Origin: Acidimicrobiia bacterium
GTDB taxonomy: Bacteria > Actinomycetota > Acidimicrobiia > Acidimicrobiales > SZUA-35
DNA length: 32,948 nucleotides
Reading direction: 5' to 3'
Assembly (NCBI GenBank): GCA_029863385.1
Contig: JAOTVU010000044.1
Span: 1-32,948, forward strand
Part shown: piece after piece, positions 31,799-32,948 of the stretch
Position numbering within the stretch: the stretch's first letter is position 1
Layout of the letters: the number at the start of each line of letters is the position of its first letter
Notes under the pieces: model-generated
Database searches by the model: none
Told to the model about the DNA's origin: nothing
What the model saw: only the letters and a program-made list of their open reading frames with translations
Translations under genes and position numbers: made by a program

Positions 31799-32948
31799 GT
31801 GACCACAACCGCGACCGCGAGCGAATCGCAGCCCGGTTCGTCGCACCGAAGGATCGACGACCAAACTCGGGAGGTGGCTCCACAGAGGGCGGTCCCCGAT
31901 CATCGGTTGGCGTTGACCGCCATCTTCCTCACGGCGTATGCAACCAACGTCTCGACGCCGTTTCTGGTCGCCTATCGCGACCGTCTGGACCTGGGGCCGA
32001 CCGAAACACAAACCATCTTCGTGGTCTACGTCGGCGGGATCCTGACCACACTGCTGTTCGCCGGTCCGGCCGCCGATCGGTTCGGCCGCAAGCCCATGAC
32101 CGTTCCGTTCGTGGCCCTGGCCGCGCTGGCCTCGTTCCTCATCGTGCTTGGCCGCGATTCCTATCCACTGTTGCTCGCCGGCCGCTGCATGCTCGGGGTG
32201 TCGGTCGGGGCCGTTCTGGCCGTCGGAACGGCGTGGGTCCAGGAACTGCTCGGGCCCGGCACGCAGGTGAAGGCGGCCGTCTGGACGACGCTTGCCACCT
32301 ACGTCGGCTTCGGATTCGGTCCGGCCATCTCGTCGGTCCTGGAGCTCGTGGCACCGTGGCCGCTGGTCACGCCCTTCGTCCTGCACATCGTGCTCACTCT
32401 TGTCGTGCTGCCATTTCTGATGCGGATCCCCGAAACCCGGCCGGCCACCTCCTCCCGATCGTCACTCCGCCCAAACCTCGGCGTGCCCCGGAACGGTCGC
32501 ATCATCTTCTGGCTGACCGTGGTTCCGGCCGCGATCTGGGTTTTCGCCTTCCCGTCTACGTCCTTCGCACTGTTTCCCGTCCTACTCAGCGAGGCGATGC
32601 CGGGGAACGAGATTCAGGTCGCCGGTGCCGCATCGACGCTTACGGCCTGGAGCGCCATTGCCGCCCGACCGATTCTCAACCGCTGGGGGTCGACACCGAC
32701 GCTCATCTCCGGCATGACCATGGGATTCTCGGGCTACCTGCTGGGTACCACGGCATTCTGGACCGGAGGGTGGCCGCTGGTCCTCCCGGCCGCCATGTTG
32801 CTCGGTGCTGCGTCGGGTTGCATCACCGCCGGCTGTCTTGCCATCCTCGGCGCCATCGCCGAGGACCACCGGCGGGGAGCGCTCACCTCGACTTTCTACC
32901 TGTTCGCCTATCCGTGCATGTCGATGCCGGTGATCGTCACATCACTGG
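31799..32948 (+). CDS. MFS transporter, partial (C-terminus beyond window edge)
   Basis: The frame from GTG 31799 is open to the end of the window (383 codons seen). It begins with about 30 polar residues and then membrane segments: LALTAIFLTAYATNV, TIFVVYVGGILTTLLFAG, FVALAALASFLIVLG and so on, about ten in all. The major facilitator motif A is clear as GPAADRFGRKPM after segment 2, and an RCMLGVSVGAVLAVGTAW segment follows. The start could be GTG 31799 or GTG 31874; no good ribosome binding site is seen for either. It is divergent from the CstB-like gene with 81 bases between, sharing the putative operator, so it may move a sulfur compound. The substrate is not shown by the sequence. Confidence 0.88.
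   Translation, partial: MTTTATASESQPGSSHRRIDDQTREVAPQRAVPDHRLALTAIFLTAYATNVSTPFLVAYRDRLDLGPTETQTIFVVYVGGILTTLLFAGPAADRFGRKPMTVPFVALAALASFLIVLGRDSYPLLLAGRCMLGVSVGAVLAVGTAWVQELLGPGTQVKAAVWTTLATYVGFGFGPAISSVLELVAPWPLVTPFVLHIVLTLVVLPFLMRIPETRPATSSRSSLRPNLGVPRNGRIIFWLTVVPAAIWVFAFPSTSFALFPVLLSEAMPGNEIQVAGAASTLTAWSAIAARPILNRWGSTPTLISGMTMGFSGYLLGTTAFWTGGWPLVLPAAMLLGAASGCITAGCLAILGAIAEDHRRGALTSTFYLFAYPCMSMPVIVTSL

Noticed and set aside
31760..32386. Minus-strand open frame of 208 codons at the right end
   Set aside because: It is opposite the MFS transporter, whose membrane segments and motif A are clear. The plus strand is the coding one.

Overview
The window is high-GC DNA with dense genes, many GTG starts and several start codons lying 6-7 bases after a TANNNT -10 box, the leaderless arrangement common in actinobacteria. 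Together with the gene content, this suggests a free-living aerobic actinobacterium, possibly of the Acidimicrobiia type. That placement is inference only. No rRNA, tRNA, CRISPR array, insertion sequence or phage gene was seen. Both ends cut through genes: a methyltransferase at base 1 and an MFS transporter at base 32948.

Region 1 (1-5532, minus strand) is one transcription unit: an MttB-family methyltransferase, a dimethylglycine/sarcosine dehydrogenase-like flavoprotein fused to a GcvT-type folate domain, a secreted nuclease-like lipoprotein and a class I methyltransferase. The first two suggest demethylation of methylated amines such as betaines. A divergent alpha/beta hydrolase with a Cys nucleophile follows (5721-6464).

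Region 2 (6493-9586, minus) is a RimK-type module: a retropepsin-like protein with a histone H1-like Lys/Ala tail, a RimK ATP-grasp ligase with a TrkA-C-like tail, and an AstE/AspA-type zinc amidohydrolase. This looks like a system that adds and removes amino-acid tags.

Region 3 (9643-23272) holds relatives of enzymes found in the E. coli ygfK-ssnA-xdhD purine/uric acid region: a YgfK-like iron-sulfur protein, an N-carbamoyl-amino-acid amidohydrolase, a molybdenum hydroxylase lacking an FAD domain, an SsnA-like aminohydrolase and two fold-type II PLP enzymes. Genes of unclear link sit between them: a YiiX-like peptidase, a TetR regulator, a class I amidotransferase and a GT2 glycosyltransferase. 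The YgfK and molybdenum hydroxylase genes share a near-identical promoter block (13 of 15 bases), which argues for one regulon. This is the best candidate for an undescribed system here: an actinobacterial N-heterocycle (purine or hydantoin) catabolic set.

Region 4 (23281-24088, minus) is pyrE, preceded by a short leaderless ORF that overlaps its GTG start by GTGA, and by a long hairpin.

Region 5 (24105-31798, minus) is a sulfur oxidation cluster: a CstB-like persulfide dioxygenase-rhodanese, a fused FeS/NrfD-type membrane subunit, a cytoplasmic molybdopterin oxidoreductase (together SoeABC-like) and a split YeeE/YedE transporter. A 19-base element recurs (17/19) at the promoters of the first and last units. 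The spacer between the two oxidoreductase genes holds an 84-base exact direct repeat and a large hairpin with two exclusive pairings. A divergent MFS transporter starts beside the second element.
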